From Myxococcales bacterium (GTDB lineage Bacteria; Myxococcota_C; UBA6777), in NCBI GenBank assembly GCA_027005175.1, contig JALTMC010000851.1, positions 1-33,606 on the forward strand: a DNA stretch of 33,606 nucleotides. Reading direction: 5' to 3'. The notes beneath the pieces are model-generated. The model searched no databases, was not told the DNA's origin, and saw nothing but the letters and a program-made list of their open reading frames with translations. A program made the position numbers and the translations under genes. Below, piece after piece: positions 17,586 through 25,750 of the stretch (position 1 is its first letter; every line of letters begins with the position of its first letter).

Positions 17586-18863
17586 TTATTCTTCAGCTGT
17601 TTCCTTGGCGGTTTGCGTGGGAAATGCCAACTGGCGAATCGGAGCGGAGAGCTGAGGGGCTGGAGCGGGGCTCGCCTGGATTACATTGCCGTTTGAGGAC
17701 CAATCGAGCCCTGCGTCGGCGATGACCTGGGGGTGGAAGTTTGGGGCGGCGGCAGCTTTAAGAGACTCGGCATATTCGCCAAGGCGCTGCGTCATTTGGA
17801 ATCCCCATTTGTCGCGTACTTGTTGACAGTGGTTGAGGTCGATCTCACTGACCAGTACACCGTCTCGGATGCGGGACAGACCAGGAGTACGGCCTCCGTC
17901 GGGTGCGCTCACATAGCTGGACCCGTAAAAATGACCAAAGTCGTGATGGGCCTGTTTGCCATCACCTGACGTGAAAGCGTTGGGAAAGCTTTCGGTTCCA
18001 ATGCGGTTGATCGCAGCGGTGAAGTAATTGTTTGCGATGGACGCGCAACGTGCCTCGATGGGCCACAGTGGCTCAGAGAGTGCACCGACTGTGGCCGACG
18101 GGTTGAAGACGATCTCTGCTCCATTGAGGCCAAACATCAACCAGTTGAGAGGATGATGCCTACCGTAACAGATGTTGACTCCGATCTTACCAAATTCTGT
18201 CGCGAAGACAGGGTGGCCTGTATCTCCTTCCATGTAGTATGTCGACTCATTGAAGTCGCCCACTCGTGGAATGTGGCTCTTGCGGTGATAGCCAATAATA
18301 TTGCCGCGATTGCCGATGACTACTGCGGTGTTGTGGATCGTACCGCCGTGAATTTCATCTCGCTCAAGGATGGGTGACACGATGACCATATTGTAGTGTC
18401 GGGCCAGGCGAGAGAGAAAATGCGTGGATGGGCCATCCACGGGTTCAGCAAACTCAAGCCATGGGTGCTTCTCACGTGTGCAAAAGGCAAATGGCATGGT
18501 CCAGGCTTCCTGGAGTCCCAATACATTGCAGCCCATTGCTCCTGCCGCATGGATGAGTTGTTCGGTGCGGTTGCATAACCCTTCAAACTGTTGTTGTATC
18601 GGAGCATCCGTTGGTTCAACGATTTGGGTTTGGATCACCCCAATTCGAACGATGCGTGGTGAACGACGTTGCTCTGGTGTGGAGGCGAAGCGATAGGCTG
18701 CAACGTCGAAATCGTACTGCTCTGCCAACGCCGCTGCTGCGGGATGAATCGCCAACTCTTCAGGCATGTTGCCGTAGAGAATTCGGAAGGCTTCTGCTTG
18801 GTCTTCCTCTGGGAGTTTTCGGAGTAGACTTTCAAGGCTTTCGAGTTCGGTCTTAGTTGCCAT
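17586..18863 (-). CDS. Beta-ureidopropionase (animal-type)
   Basis: A 425-residue member of the carbon-nitrogen hydrolase superfamily. AGGA lies seven bases before the ATG. It carries the nitrilase triad: Glu119 (LQEAW), Lys195 (YHRKSHIPR) and Cys232 ([10 protein letters not shown]). The match to vertebrate beta-ureidopropionase as I remember it is close and full-length, with [61 protein letters not shown] and [10 protein letters not shown], plus the N-terminal helical extension with LYG. This type hydrolyses N-carbamoyl-beta-alanine to beta-alanine, CO2 and ammonia, the last step of reductive pyrimidine breakdown. No dihydropyrimidinase or dehydrogenase gene is beside it. Use of a related N-carbamoyl substrate is possible. 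Confidence 0.92.
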   Translation of the reverse strand: MATKTELESLESLLRKLPEEDQAEAFRILYGNMPEELAIHPAAAALAEQYDFDVAAYRFASTPEQRRSPRIVRIGVIQTQIVEPTDAPIQQQFEGLCNRTEQLIHAAGAMGCNVLGLQEAWTMPFAFCTREKHPWLEFAEPVDGPSTHFLSRLARHYNMVIVSPILERDEIHGGTIHNTAVVIGNRGNIIGYHRKSHIPRVGDFNESTYYMEGDTGHPVFATEFGKIGVNICYGRHHPLNWLMFGLNGAEIVFNPSATVGALSEPLWPIEARCASIANNYFTAAINRIGTESFPNAFTSGDGKQAHHDFGHFYGSSYVSAPDGGRTPGLSRIRDGVLVSEIDLNHCQQVRDKWGFQMTQRLGEYAESLKAAAAPNFHPQVIADAGLDWSSNGNVIQASPAPAPQLSAPIRQLAFPTQTAKETAEE

Positions 18864-19047
18864 GGTTTTCCTGGTTTTCCTGACGTTTGCTAAAGATAGG
18901 TTTGCTGAAATTCGGCCTTTTTGTTACAGCCTTACTGTCAACGAGTAGAAATTCTCAGTTCTTTTTGACTCCAGTAAAGTAACAGGGGCAGAATACGCTG
19001 TCAAACAGATTTGAAGGATGCCTCATCCCTTGCGTTTTGAAATGGGG

Positions 19048-20091
19048 TTAAAGTGAGGACTTCCCCAGCCACTTCAACACATTGTTATGCCATATCTGAT
19101 CTTGTTCTGAGGTTGTGATGATGTCTTTTTCAACGGCATCGTCGAGTACTTTTCCCGGGTAGCTTCTGGGGACGGACTCCATCTCTCCAAGAGGATATGG
19201 ATCGTCCAGGCCAGAGACGATCTGAGAGACACCGACTCTCTGTTTCAAGAGTTGAAGGGTATAAGGATCGTGAACCAATGTATCAAAAAATAGATTGGGA
19301 TGCCCCAATGAGTCTTCAGGAGCTGATGTCCCTTGAAATAAGTCGGGGCGACCGTGGTATCCCTGCATTCTTCGGCCAACATTGGCTTGACCGAGCATAC
19401 AACCATGAGCAAAACAGGTCCGGATGTTTGGATATCGTTGAGGCAGACCCAACAGAGTATACATGTGTAGCGTGTCAGCCGTTTGTGCCATCATCCAGAT
19501 GAGGTGAAATCGCCAAAACTGGTCCTTCAGGTTGACCATCTTGGGGGCGTCATAAGGGTGGATCTCAACTGCCAGTTTGTACTTGTTTGCAAGTTCATAG
19601 ATCGGGAAGACTTGTTCATCTGCGACCGATGTCCATTGCTCTGCTTCGTCGAGAAAGTGAGTGGGTAGACAGAGAAGTTTGAGGTCCAACTCTTCCACAC
19701 ATCGCTCCATCTCACGGAGAGCCTGGTCTGTGTATCGAGGCTGAACGACAAAGCCGCAAGTTAGCTTCCCCGAAGGGTGACTCTGGACGCTTGCATTAAA
19801 GTCATTTTGGAATCGGATCGTGTCCGAAGCATCTTGCTTTGAGAAACCATTGCAATACAACTGCGAGAGGGTGAGCATCACACCGTGGTCAATGGTATGT
19901 TGCTCCATCCAAATGAGCTTCTCTTCCAAAAAAAAACTGGGGTCTGTAATGGGTCTGGACCACTGCTCTCCTTGCCTCATAAACTTGCGCGCCGGATCGA
20001 CCCAAAACAGCTTTTTTCTCTTCATAAAATCGGGGATCTGCTCCGGTGTTGGAAGGATATGACCATGCCCGTTAATTCTTATTTTTTTCAT
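19048..20091 (-). CDS. ACMSD-family amidohydrolase
   Basis: A 347-residue protein. The frame opens at 20427, but that extension runs through non-coding tandem repeats. The ATG at 20091 starts the domain and has AGAGG upstream, across a seven-T tract. Metal ligands of the aminocarboxymuconate-semialdehyde decarboxylase family are present: His9-x-His11 (NGHGHILP), His178 (EIHPYD), His229 (CFAHG) and Asp296 (GLDDPYPLGE). Other hallmarks are REMERCVEEL, LVHDP and SYPGKVLDD. Known relatives decarboxylate aromatic-ring cleavage products or related acids using Zn or Mn. The exact substrate cannot be read. Its 46-bp leader is nearly identical to that of the MBL hydrolase gene at 26574. Confidence 0.87.
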   Translation of the reverse strand: MKKIRINGHGHILPTPEQIPDFMKRKKLFWVDPARKFMRQGEQWSRPITDPSFFLEEKLIWMEQHTIDHGVMLTLSQLYCNGFSKQDASDTIRFQNDFNASVQSHPSGKLTCGFVVQPRYTDQALREMERCVEELDLKLLCLPTHFLDEAEQWTSVADEQVFPIYELANKYKLAVEIHPYDAPKMVNLKDQFWRFHLIWMMAQTADTLHMYTLLGLPQRYPNIRTCFAHGCMLGQANVGRRMQGYHGRPDLFQGTSAPEDSLGHPNLFFDTLVHDPYTLQLLKQRVGVSQIVSGLDDPYPLGEMESVPRSYPGKVLDDAVEKDIITTSEQDQIWHNNVLKWLGKSSL

Positions 20092-20134
20092 CAGAAAAAA
20101 ACCTCTTGTGTTGTGGGCATGGAAACCCCATCCC
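20089..20134 (-). repeat. Shared 46-bp leader, copy 1
   Basis: This block, covering the ATG and the 43 bases before it, matches 26572-26617 at 43 of 46 positions. In sense orientation it runs from GGGATGGGGTTTCC through CCCACAACACAAGAGG, seven Ts and CTG to the ATG. The T7 tract between AGAGG and the start is identical in both copies. Confidence 0.9.
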
Positions 20135-20215
20135 GAACGCTGCTTTGGCAGGGTTTGCTTCGTATTTAAAGTTGCGCAAGCTCCCTTTCCGATCGCTGCT
20201 TTGGCAGAGTTTTCA
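20131..20215. repeat. Two imperfect ~30-bp repeats with a small hairpin
   Basis: GCTGCTTTGGCAGGGTTT near 20140-20157 and GCTGCTTTGGCAGAGTTT near 20195-20212 are 55 bases apart, each preceded by a similar CCC/TTCC-GA-C segment. In the amidohydrolase transcript each gives CTGC-CAAA-GCAG, a 4-bp stem with a 4-base loop. They lie in the untranslated leader. Confidence 0.75.
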
Positions 20216-20232
20216 GCGTGGCCCACATAGAA

Positions 20233-20371
20233 GAGGGTGTCCCTCCATAACATAAGGATCGGATAGCGGCCTGACAGAGTGTGTGTCGATCGTTGCCATA
20301 TAGGAGAGGGTGTCCCTCCATAACATAAGGATCGGATAGCGGCCTGACAGAGTGTGTGTCGATCGTTGCCA
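20233..20371. repeat. 73-bp tandem duplication upstream of the amidohydrolase gene
   Basis: A 66-base block beginning GAGGGTGTCCCTCCATAACA is repeated without mismatch at 20233-20298 and 20306-20371, with a period of 73. Similarity continues to the left of each copy (CCACATAGAA versus CCATATAGGA). The first 13 bases form a GAGGG-TGT-CCCTC hairpin. Confidence 0.92.
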
Positions 20372-20400
20372 CATATTTTTCTACTCCATGTTTGTGAATA

Positions 20401-20422
20401 AAAACAAGAACAATCTTGTTTT
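20401..20422. promoter_or_regulatory. 22-base palindrome, operator-like
   Basis: AAAACAAG (20401-20408) and CTTGTTTT (20415-20422) are perfect inverted arms around six bases. The site lies between the divergent amidohydrolase and feo genes. It does not match the Fur box or the DtxR/IdeR consensus I know. It could bind the neighbouring DtxR-type regulator or another dimeric factor. Confidence 0.45.
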
Positions 20423-20461
20423 CTCATCTCGCGAGAAAGGCAAAGTGTGGGCAGCGGGGAA

Positions 20462-20475
20462 TTGATCTAGCTCAA
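20462..20475 (+). promoter_or_regulatory. FNR/CRP-type box upstream of feo
   Basis: TTGAT-CTAG-CTCAA matches the FNR consensus TTGAT-N4-ATCAA at nine of ten fixed positions. Its centre (20468.5) is about 41 bases upstream of a start site predicted from the TATCTT element, which is the classic class II activator position. Established knowledge: the E. coli feo operon is FNR-activated. The assignment here is inference. Confidence 0.55.
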
Positions 20476-20496
20476 GGTGCTTGTTGGAAAGTAAGC

Positions 20497-20502
20497 TATC
20501 TT
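20497..20502 (+). promoter_or_regulatory. Possible -10 element of the feo operon
   Basis: TATCTT lies 66 bases before the ATG at 20568. No good -35 hexamer lies at 17-18 bases upstream, which is usual for a class II activator-dependent promoter with the FNR box overlapping that position. Confidence 0.4.
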
Positions 20503-20567
20503 AGAGGTAGGGTGGTTTGTTGTATGTGAGTCCATGTGTGTGTCTCTGTGTGGGGAGAATCGATTCG

Positions 20568-21605
20568 ATGTTTGGGTCTACTGCCGTTTTGATTTTTGGG
20601 TTGGTTGCCATCCCGCTTGTGGTTTTTTTGTATTGGCCTGAGCGTGGATGGCTTGCGTACCAACGTAGGAATCGGGATTTTGCCCACCGAGTCTTGCGTG
20701 AGGATGCGCTTAAGCATCTGTACAAATTTGAAGTCGAAGGATTTGTTTCTACCCTAGAGAGTGTAGCAGGAGCATTGCAAACCTCAACCGATCGAGTGGC
20801 ATTGTTGTTGGTTGAATTGGAAGATGCAGAGCTTACTGTTTGCCAAGGTGGGACTTGCCATCTTACTCCAGCTGGCCGCGATTATGCACTTCATATTATA
20901 CGTGTCCATCGTTTGTGGGAGCGGCATCTCGCCGAGCGGACTGGATTTGGTGAGCTGGAGTGGCATCGTCAGGCTGAAAGCATGGAGCATCTCCTATCGT
21001 TCAAGGAGGCAGAGTCTCTGGCGATAGAGTTGGGCTATCCTCCCTCCGACCCTCATGGTGACCCGATCCCGGACCGCAATGGCCATCTGGCCTCCATCGA
21101 ATGTTCATCCCTTTCAGAAGCTCCCATCCACAGCTATGTTCAAATCATTCATATGGAAGATGAACCCGAGACGGTGTACGCCCAACTTCTTGCTGAAGGT
21201 TTGCGCCCTGGAATGACTCTGTTCCTCAGTGAAAAAAATGCGAGACTGGTGCGCTTCTGGGCCGATGGAAAAGAACTTGTCTTGGCACCCTTGCTCGCCA
21301 ACAACATCTCTGTACGTGAAGTTCAGACAGCTCTTGACCCCACTCAAACTGCGAGGCGGTTGGCTGAATTATCACCCGGTGAGTCTGCTGTTGTTTTGCA
21401 GCTATCACCGGCAATTCGGGGTCTGGAGAGGCGGCGTCTTTTGGATCTAGGCATTGTTCCTGGCACTTCGATTCTGGCTGAACTTAAAGCACCCGGCGAT
21501 GATCCCATTGCCTACCGGGTACGCGACACATTAATTGCCTTGCGGCGCAAACAAGCAGACCAGATTCTACTGGAGGCCAAACCGAGTCAGGAGGAAGCTG
21601 TATGA
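20568..21605 (+). CDS. Membrane-anchored DtxR/MntR-type regulator fused to FeoA-like domain(s)
   Basis: A 345-residue protein. The ATG at 20568 is chosen (GGGGAG ten bases upstream); TTG/GTG codons from 20517 are possible but add only a Cys/Val-rich stretch. Residues 3-22 form a membrane helix ending WPERG. A DtxR-family winged helix follows (about 42-125), then the dimerisation/metal region with DPHGDPIP. Ligand positions include His114, Glu118, His133, Glu137, Glu140 and His141. The E-x-x-E-H pattern (ESMEH) is that of MntR, where DtxR has Cys. Residue Asp46 is kept, but the next MntR ligand position is Lys49. The last 150 residues contain SH3-like FeoA domains (IHSYVQIIHM... and LSPGESAVVLQL...). 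Its stop overlaps the feoB start by four bases, so the two are translationally coupled. Confidence 0.87.
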   Translation: MFGSTAVLIFGLVAIPLVVFLYWPERGWLAYQRRNRDFAHRVLREDALKHLYKFEVEGFVSTLESVAGALQTSTDRVALLLVELEDAELTVCQGGTCHLTPAGRDYALHIIRVHRLWERHLAERTGFGELEWHRQAESMEHLLSFKEAESLAIELGYPPSDPHGDPIPDRNGHLASIECSSLSEAPIHSYVQIIHMEDEPETVYAQLLAEGLRPGMTLFLSEKNARLVRFWADGKELVLAPLLANNISVREVQTALDPTQTARRLAELSPGESAVVLQLSPAIRGLERRRLLDLGIVPGTSILAELKAPGDDPIAYRVRDTLIALRRKQADQILLEAKPSQEEAV

Positions 21606-24031
21606 GCCGTAACAAACAGAAAGAGCTCCATTCTTCCTTGTCTCCCATGACAGAGGGACTCTCTGATGCTTGCGCCGATTGTGAAGTGCTTAAAGCTGCT
21701 CGAATGAAAAAGCTGGGCATTGCTCTCTCACAGTGGGACTTTGTGGTCGCACTGACCGGACCCCCCAACACCGGGAAGAGCACTGTCTTTAATCGCTTGA
21801 CAGGGTTGCGACAGCACACAGGAAACTGGCCGGGAAAGACGGTCTCTCGGGCAGAGGGGGCGATTCTTTATGGTGACAAACGCTATAAAATTGTCGATCT
21901 TCCCGGAACCTACTCCTTGTTGTCCACAAGCTATGATGAAGAGATCGCTCGTGACTTTGTGCTGTTTGGCCAGCCCGATGTTACTGTCGTTGTGCTTGAT
22001 GCTACCCGGCTAGAGAGTAACTTGAATTTATTGCTTCAGATCCTTGAAATCACAGATCGTGTGGTTGTGTGCTTGAACCTTGTAGACGAGGCAGCACGTC
22101 GCGGTCTAAAGGTCGATGAAAGGCGATTGGCGAGGGATCTTGGTGTGCCTGTGCTCCCAACCTCCGCACGATACAACAATGGCCTGGATAAGCTTGTGGA
22201 AGTCATCGCCGAAATCGCTGCAAGAAAAGTGACCAGCAAGACTTACTCTGTTGCCATCGAGTCTCCTGTTTTGCAGAGCGCGATCGAGCAGATGGTCTCT
22301 TGTTTGCAGCAGACCTATCCAGAGCTACCGAATGCACGCTGGGTCGCATGGCGTCTTCTTGATGGTGACCCCCGTATTATTCAGGCCATTCGTCATGGAG
22401 AGCTGGGTCTCATCCCATCCTTAGAGAAGGAAAGTGAACAACGAACACAAGCACTGTCTCAAGAAGGTAGACGGAAACGAGCATACTCTCAGGAGGGAAG
22501 GCAGACAGAAGCATTCTCTCAGGAGGGAAGGCAGACAGAAGCATTCTCTCAGGAAGGAAGGCAGACAGGAGTATACTCTCAGGGCGATCGAGTTACCGGC
22601 GAGCTAGACTTTCCGATGGACCCTAAAGCGGAGTCTGTTTTGGCTGAGATGACAAGGCTGCGTCAACAGCTTCCCGAGCATTTTCACGACAGGCTGGTTG
22701 AGTATCTTTTTGCTGACTCTGCGAGGCTTGCGGAGCGTTCAGTCCATCGAGATACTGAGTCTCAACGCTTTGACTGGGAGCGCACTGTCGATCGTATTGT
22801 AACGAGTCGACGATGGGGTATCCCTATCATGCTGCTGTTGTTTACATTGGTCCTTTGGCTTACGATCGCAGGTGCCAATATCCCATCTGCTTGGTTGTCT
22901 CAACTCTTGATAGGAAAGTTATATCCCTGGTTAAAGCAAGGTGCGGTGGCGATTGGTTTTCCATGGTGGCTCCATGGTGTCTTGATCGATGGGATGTACT
23001 TAGCAACGGCCTGGGTTGTCAGTGTGATGCTACCACCGATGGCTATCTTCTTTCCGTTGTTTTCGCTTCTCGAAGATCTGGGTTATTTGCCGCGTGTCGC
23101 CTTTAATCTCGACAGCACCTTTCATAAAGTTGGTGCTCACGGCAAGCAAGCGCTGAGTATGATGATGGGTTTTGGGTGTAACGCAGCGGGTGTGATTGCC
23201 ACTCGTGTGATCGATAGCCCGCGTGAACGCTTGCTCGCTATTTTAACCAACAACTTTTCTCTTTGTAACGGTCGTTGGCCCACACAGATCCTGATCGCGA
23301 CCATCTTTGTTGGTGTATTGGTTCCTTCGTATCTCAGCGGTCTTGTCGCGACATTGGCTGTTGTGGGAGTTGCGATGCTAGGGGTCTTTTTAACCTTTGG
23401 TGTGTCATGGTTGTTATCTCGTACGATGTTGCGAGGGGAGGTTTCCAGCTTTAGCCTGGAGCTGCCTCCTTATCGGCCACCACGGATTATGCAAACACTT
23501 TATACCTCGTTGATTGACCGAACCATCTTTGTGTTGTGGCGTGCCATCGTGTTTGCACTGCCTGCTGGGGCTGCGATCTGGTTGCTCTCCAATGTTCACA
23601 TTGGCACTCAGAGCCTGGCTGAGCATGCGATTCATTGGATGAATCCTTTGGGGCTGGTGTTGGGCCTGAATGGTGTCATCCTTCTCGCTTATATTGTGGC
23701 GATCCCCGCCAATGAAATCGTCATCCCCACCGTCTTAATGTTGACTGTTTTGGTCACAAACGTTCAGGGTGTTGGTGCAGGTGCAGGTGTCATCTTTGAG
23801 CCTCAGGTTCACAGCACTCTTGCGGTCCTTCAAGCTGGTGGATGGACTCTTCTAACTGCCGTCAACTTGATGCTATTCAGCTTGATTCACAACCCATGTA
23901 GCACCACGATCTACACGGTCTACAAAGAAACAGGCAGCACTCGGTGGACTCTTGTTGCATCGCTCCTTCCCCTGCTGATGGGGTTCTTCGTGACATTCCT
24001 GGTTGCACAGATCTGGCAATTTTTCTTGTAA
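21602..24031 (+). CDS. feoB: Ferrous iron transport protein B
   Basis: An 809-residue inner-membrane Fe(II) transporter with an N-terminal GTPase. G1 is GPPNTGKS (53-60), the G2 Thr is in GKTVS (Thr80), G3 is DLPG (99-102), G4 is NLVD (159-162) and G5 is PTSAR. The membrane part begins near residue 404 with WGIPIMLLLF. The gate segments carry the conserved cysteines in MGFGCNAAGVIATR and NFSLCNGRWP, the latter a variant of the usual SCSARLP. Two oddities are a 49-residue N-terminal extension with CADC, and four to five copies of a ten-residue repeat (AFSQEGRQTE) at about 284-330, between the GTPase/helical domain and the membrane domain. It is coupled to the upstream FeoA fusion by an ATGA overlap. 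Confidence 0.95.
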   Translation: MSRNKQKELHSSLSPMTEGLSDACADCEVLKAARMKKLGIALSQWDFVVALTGPPNTGKSTVFNRLTGLRQHTGNWPGKTVSRAEGAILYGDKRYKIVDLPGTYSLLSTSYDEEIARDFVLFGQPDVTVVVLDATRLESNLNLLLQILEITDRVVVCLNLVDEAARRGLKVDERRLARDLGVPVLPTSARYNNGLDKLVEVIAEIAARKVTSKTYSVAIESPVLQSAIEQMVSCLQQTYPELPNARWVAWRLLDGDPRIIQAIRHGELGLIPSLEKESEQRTQALSQEGRRKRAYSQEGRQTEAFSQEGRQTEAFSQEGRQTGVYSQGDRVTGELDFPMDPKAESVLAEMTRLRQQLPEHFHDRLVEYLFADSARLAERSVHRDTESQRFDWERTVDRIVTSRRWGIPIMLLLFTLVLWLTIAGANIPSAWLSQLLIGKLYPWLKQGAVAIGFPWWLHGVLIDGMYLATAWVVSVMLPPMAIFFPLFSLLEDLGYLPRVAFNLDSTFHKVGAHGKQALSMMMGFGCNAAGVIATRVIDSPRERLLAILTNNFSLCNGRWPTQILIATIFVGVLVPSYLSGLVATLAVVGVAMLGVFLTFGVSWLLSRTMLRGEVSSFSLELPPYRPPRIMQTLYTSLIDRTIFVLWRAIVFALPAGAAIWLLSNVHIGTQSLAEHAIHWMNPLGLVLGLNGVILLAYIVAIPANEIVIPTVLMLTVLVTNVQGVGAGAGVIFEPQVHSTLAVLQAGGWTLLTAVNLMLFSLIHNPCSTTIYTVYKETGSTRWTLVASLLPLLMGFFVTFLVAQIWQFFL
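22451..22590. repeat. 30-bp coding tandem repeat within feoB
   Basis: Four full 30-base units (22451, 22481, 22511, 22541) and a partial fifth (22571) encode AFSQEGRQTE-like decapeptides. Units two and three differ at a single base, so the expansion is recent. The first unit is the most diverged. Confidence 0.93.
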
Positions 24032-24286
24032 CGGTCGGCCTTTTTTGTTGCATAGAGAGAGAGGAACTCTCGCGAGCCGCGAATGTTCACCAATGTTCAC
24101 GAATAGGAAACCAAACCATGTTGAGGTTTCGGACATGAGTGCAAGACTTCCTGTAAACATACGGTTGTTTGTGTTCTAGGGCCTGGGTAGGTGAAGCCTG
24201 AAAGGGGAGGAGTGACTTGTATCCTCTGGTGTTACTACTTTTTTTCGTGTACCCTATCCTTTGAGCACAAAGCAAAGGAGGTCATT
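24032..24286. other. feoB-pyk intergenic region
   Basis: After the feoB stop comes GGTCGGCC followed by six Ts, which lacks a proper stem. A second candidate, GAAACC-N12-GGTTTC near 24107-24131, has no T-run. TGTTCAC occurs twice (24083-24100). I find no clear promoter for pyk. Confidence 0.4.
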
Positions 24287-25750
24287 ATGCCCATTGACCC
24301 AAATATGTTCCTATTGAAGCGTCGGCGGACTAAGGTTGTTGCAACGTTGGGGCCTGTGTCGCAGTCATCGGAGATGATTCGCCAACTGATGGATGCTGGT
24401 GTTAATGTTTTTCGATTGAATATGTCTCATGGTGAACATTCGTTTCATCGAGAAACGTATCAACGAATCCGAAAGATGGCGGAAGAGGTTAACAAGCCGA
24501 TTGCCATAATGGCAGATCTGTGTGGTCCGAAGTTACGTGTGGGTGTCTTTCCTGACGGCAGCATCTCTCTGAAGCGAGGGGAGTCCGTGGTTGTGACGAC
24601 TCGTGATGTTGAAGGTGCTCCTGGCTTGATCCCTTCGCAGTATCTGCCTCTTTCTGGTGAAGTTGAGCCAGGACATCGGATCTTATTGGCTGATGGTCTT
24701 CTGGGTTTACAGGTTGAAAGCGTTGTAGAGACCGAAATCTCTTGTACGGTGTTGCAAGGGGGAACCTTAAAATCCCGTCAAGGCATGAATCTTCCTGGAG
24801 TCCAACTCTCTGTCCCATCGTTAACTCCGAAAGACCGAAGAGATGCAACATTGGCACTGGAGTTGGGGGTTGATTATCTGGCGTTATCTTTTGTGCGCAG
24901 GGCTGCGGATGTGTTGGAGTTGCGTGAACTGATTCAAGCATCAGGGAAACAAATAGGGATTGTATCCAAAATTGAAAAGCCTGAAGCACTCACAGAGATC
25001 GAAGATATTATCGTGGCCTCTGATGCCATCATGGTGGCTCGTGGTGATCTGGGTGTGGAGCTGCCAGCCGAGCAGGTTCCCCTCATTCAGGATGAACTGA
25101 TTCAGACAGCTCGCGCACACAATCGACCGGTGATTGTGGCGACACAGATGTTGGAGTCGATGATTGAGCACTCACGTCCCACACGTGCTGAAGTTTCTGA
25201 TGTCTCACATGCTGTGATCAGCGGGGCAGATGCGTTGATGCTTTCGGGGGAAACCGCAGTGGGGCGTCATCCTGTTGTAGCGGTTCAGATGATGGACCGT
25301 GTTGCTCGGCAGGCAGAGGGTTATCTCTGGCGTCATGGGGCATTTGGGTCCATTCGCAATGAACATGACGATGCTCACTTGGCCGCTTCGATTCCGGTTC
25401 GCGATGCTATCGCAAATGCCACGTCACTGCTCTCGCGTGAACTGCGTGTTCGCTCGATTGTTGTACCTTCCCAGACGGGGAATACCGCTCGCATTGCCTG
25501 CGCTTCACGACCCGCAGCGCCTCTGCTTGCGATCTCTTCTGTGCCTAGAACATGCCGTCAGATGAATCTGTTTTGGGGGGTCGTTCCTGTGTATGTGGAT
25601 GAGATCGATCTTCATACCACTCCTGTTCTTGCACGTCGGATTGTACGAGAACTTGAACTCGCTGAGTCAGGCCAGTATATCCTCCTACTCCAGGGCTTTC
25701 ATCCCGATCCTGAAGAGAGTGAACCCGCTATTACTGTTCTGCAAGTTTAG
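24287..25750 (+). CDS. pyk: Pyruvate kinase
   Basis: A 487-residue protein. AAAGGAGG, five bases before the ATG at 24287, fixes the start; the open frame to 24191 is untranslated. It converts phosphoenolpyruvate and ADP to pyruvate and ATP in the last step of glycolysis. Hallmarks are TKVVATLGP at the N-terminus, RLNMSHG, the B-domain after DLCGPKLRVG, the catalytic Lys region SKIEKPEAL, the signature MVARGDLGVELP with the metal-binding Asp/Glu, TQMLESM, and LSGETAVG. The C-terminal domain is present and ends without the extra PEP-utiliser domain of some Gram-positive enzymes. Its stop codon overlaps the stop of the convergent MBL hydrolase gene. Confidence 0.96.
   Translation: MPIDPNMFLLKRRRTKVVATLGPVSQSSEMIRQLMDAGVNVFRLNMSHGEHSFHRETYQRIRKMAEEVNKPIAIMADLCGPKLRVGVFPDGSISLKRGESVVVTTRDVEGAPGLIPSQYLPLSGEVEPGHRILLADGLLGLQVESVVETEISCTVLQGGTLKSRQGMNLPGVQLSVPSLTPKDRRDATLALELGVDYLALSFVRRAADVLELRELIQASGKQIGIVSKIEKPEALTEIEDIIVASDAIMVARGDLGVELPAEQVPLIQDELIQTARAHNRPVIVATQMLESMIEHSRPTRAEVSDVSHAVISGADALMLSGETAVGRHPVVAVQMMDRVARQAEGYLWRHGAFGSIRNEHDDAHLAASIPVRDAIANATSLLSRELRVRSIVVPSQTGNTARIACASRPAAPLLAISSVPRTCRQMNLFWGVVPVYVDEIDLHTTPVLARRIVRELELAESGQYILLLQGFHPDPEESEPAITVLQV

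Larger units (their letters stand above)
20092..20567. other. Divergent control region between the amidohydrolase and feo genes
   Basis: This 476-base region is packed with repeated and palindromic sequence and little else. From left to right it holds the shared leader, two copies of a roughly 30-bp element with CTGCCAAAGCAG hairpins, the 73-bp tandem duplication, a 22-base palindrome, the 10-bp palindrome TCTCGCGAGA (20427-20436), an FNR-type box and a -10 element for feo. A minus-strand frame runs through the repeats but has repetitive, non-protein-like content. Confidence 0.6.

Noticed and set aside
20233-20371. A CRISPR array
   Set aside because: The 73-bp repeats are directly adjacent duplications without unique spacers of constant length, and no cas gene is present. 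The same applies to the other tandem arrays.
20092-20427. N-terminal extension of the amidohydrolase frame
   Set aside because: It translates the 73-bp and ~30-bp repeats and the shared leader. The conserved metal motif His-x-His starts right after the ATG at 20091, as in family members.
20517-20567. TTG or GTG start for the DtxR-FeoA fusion
   Set aside because: The extra residues are Cys/Val-rich and not protein-like; the ATG at 20568 has GGGGAG upstream and begins the membrane helix.
24034-24050. Intrinsic terminator after feoB
   Set aside because: There is a T-run after GGTCGGCC but no stem of useful length.
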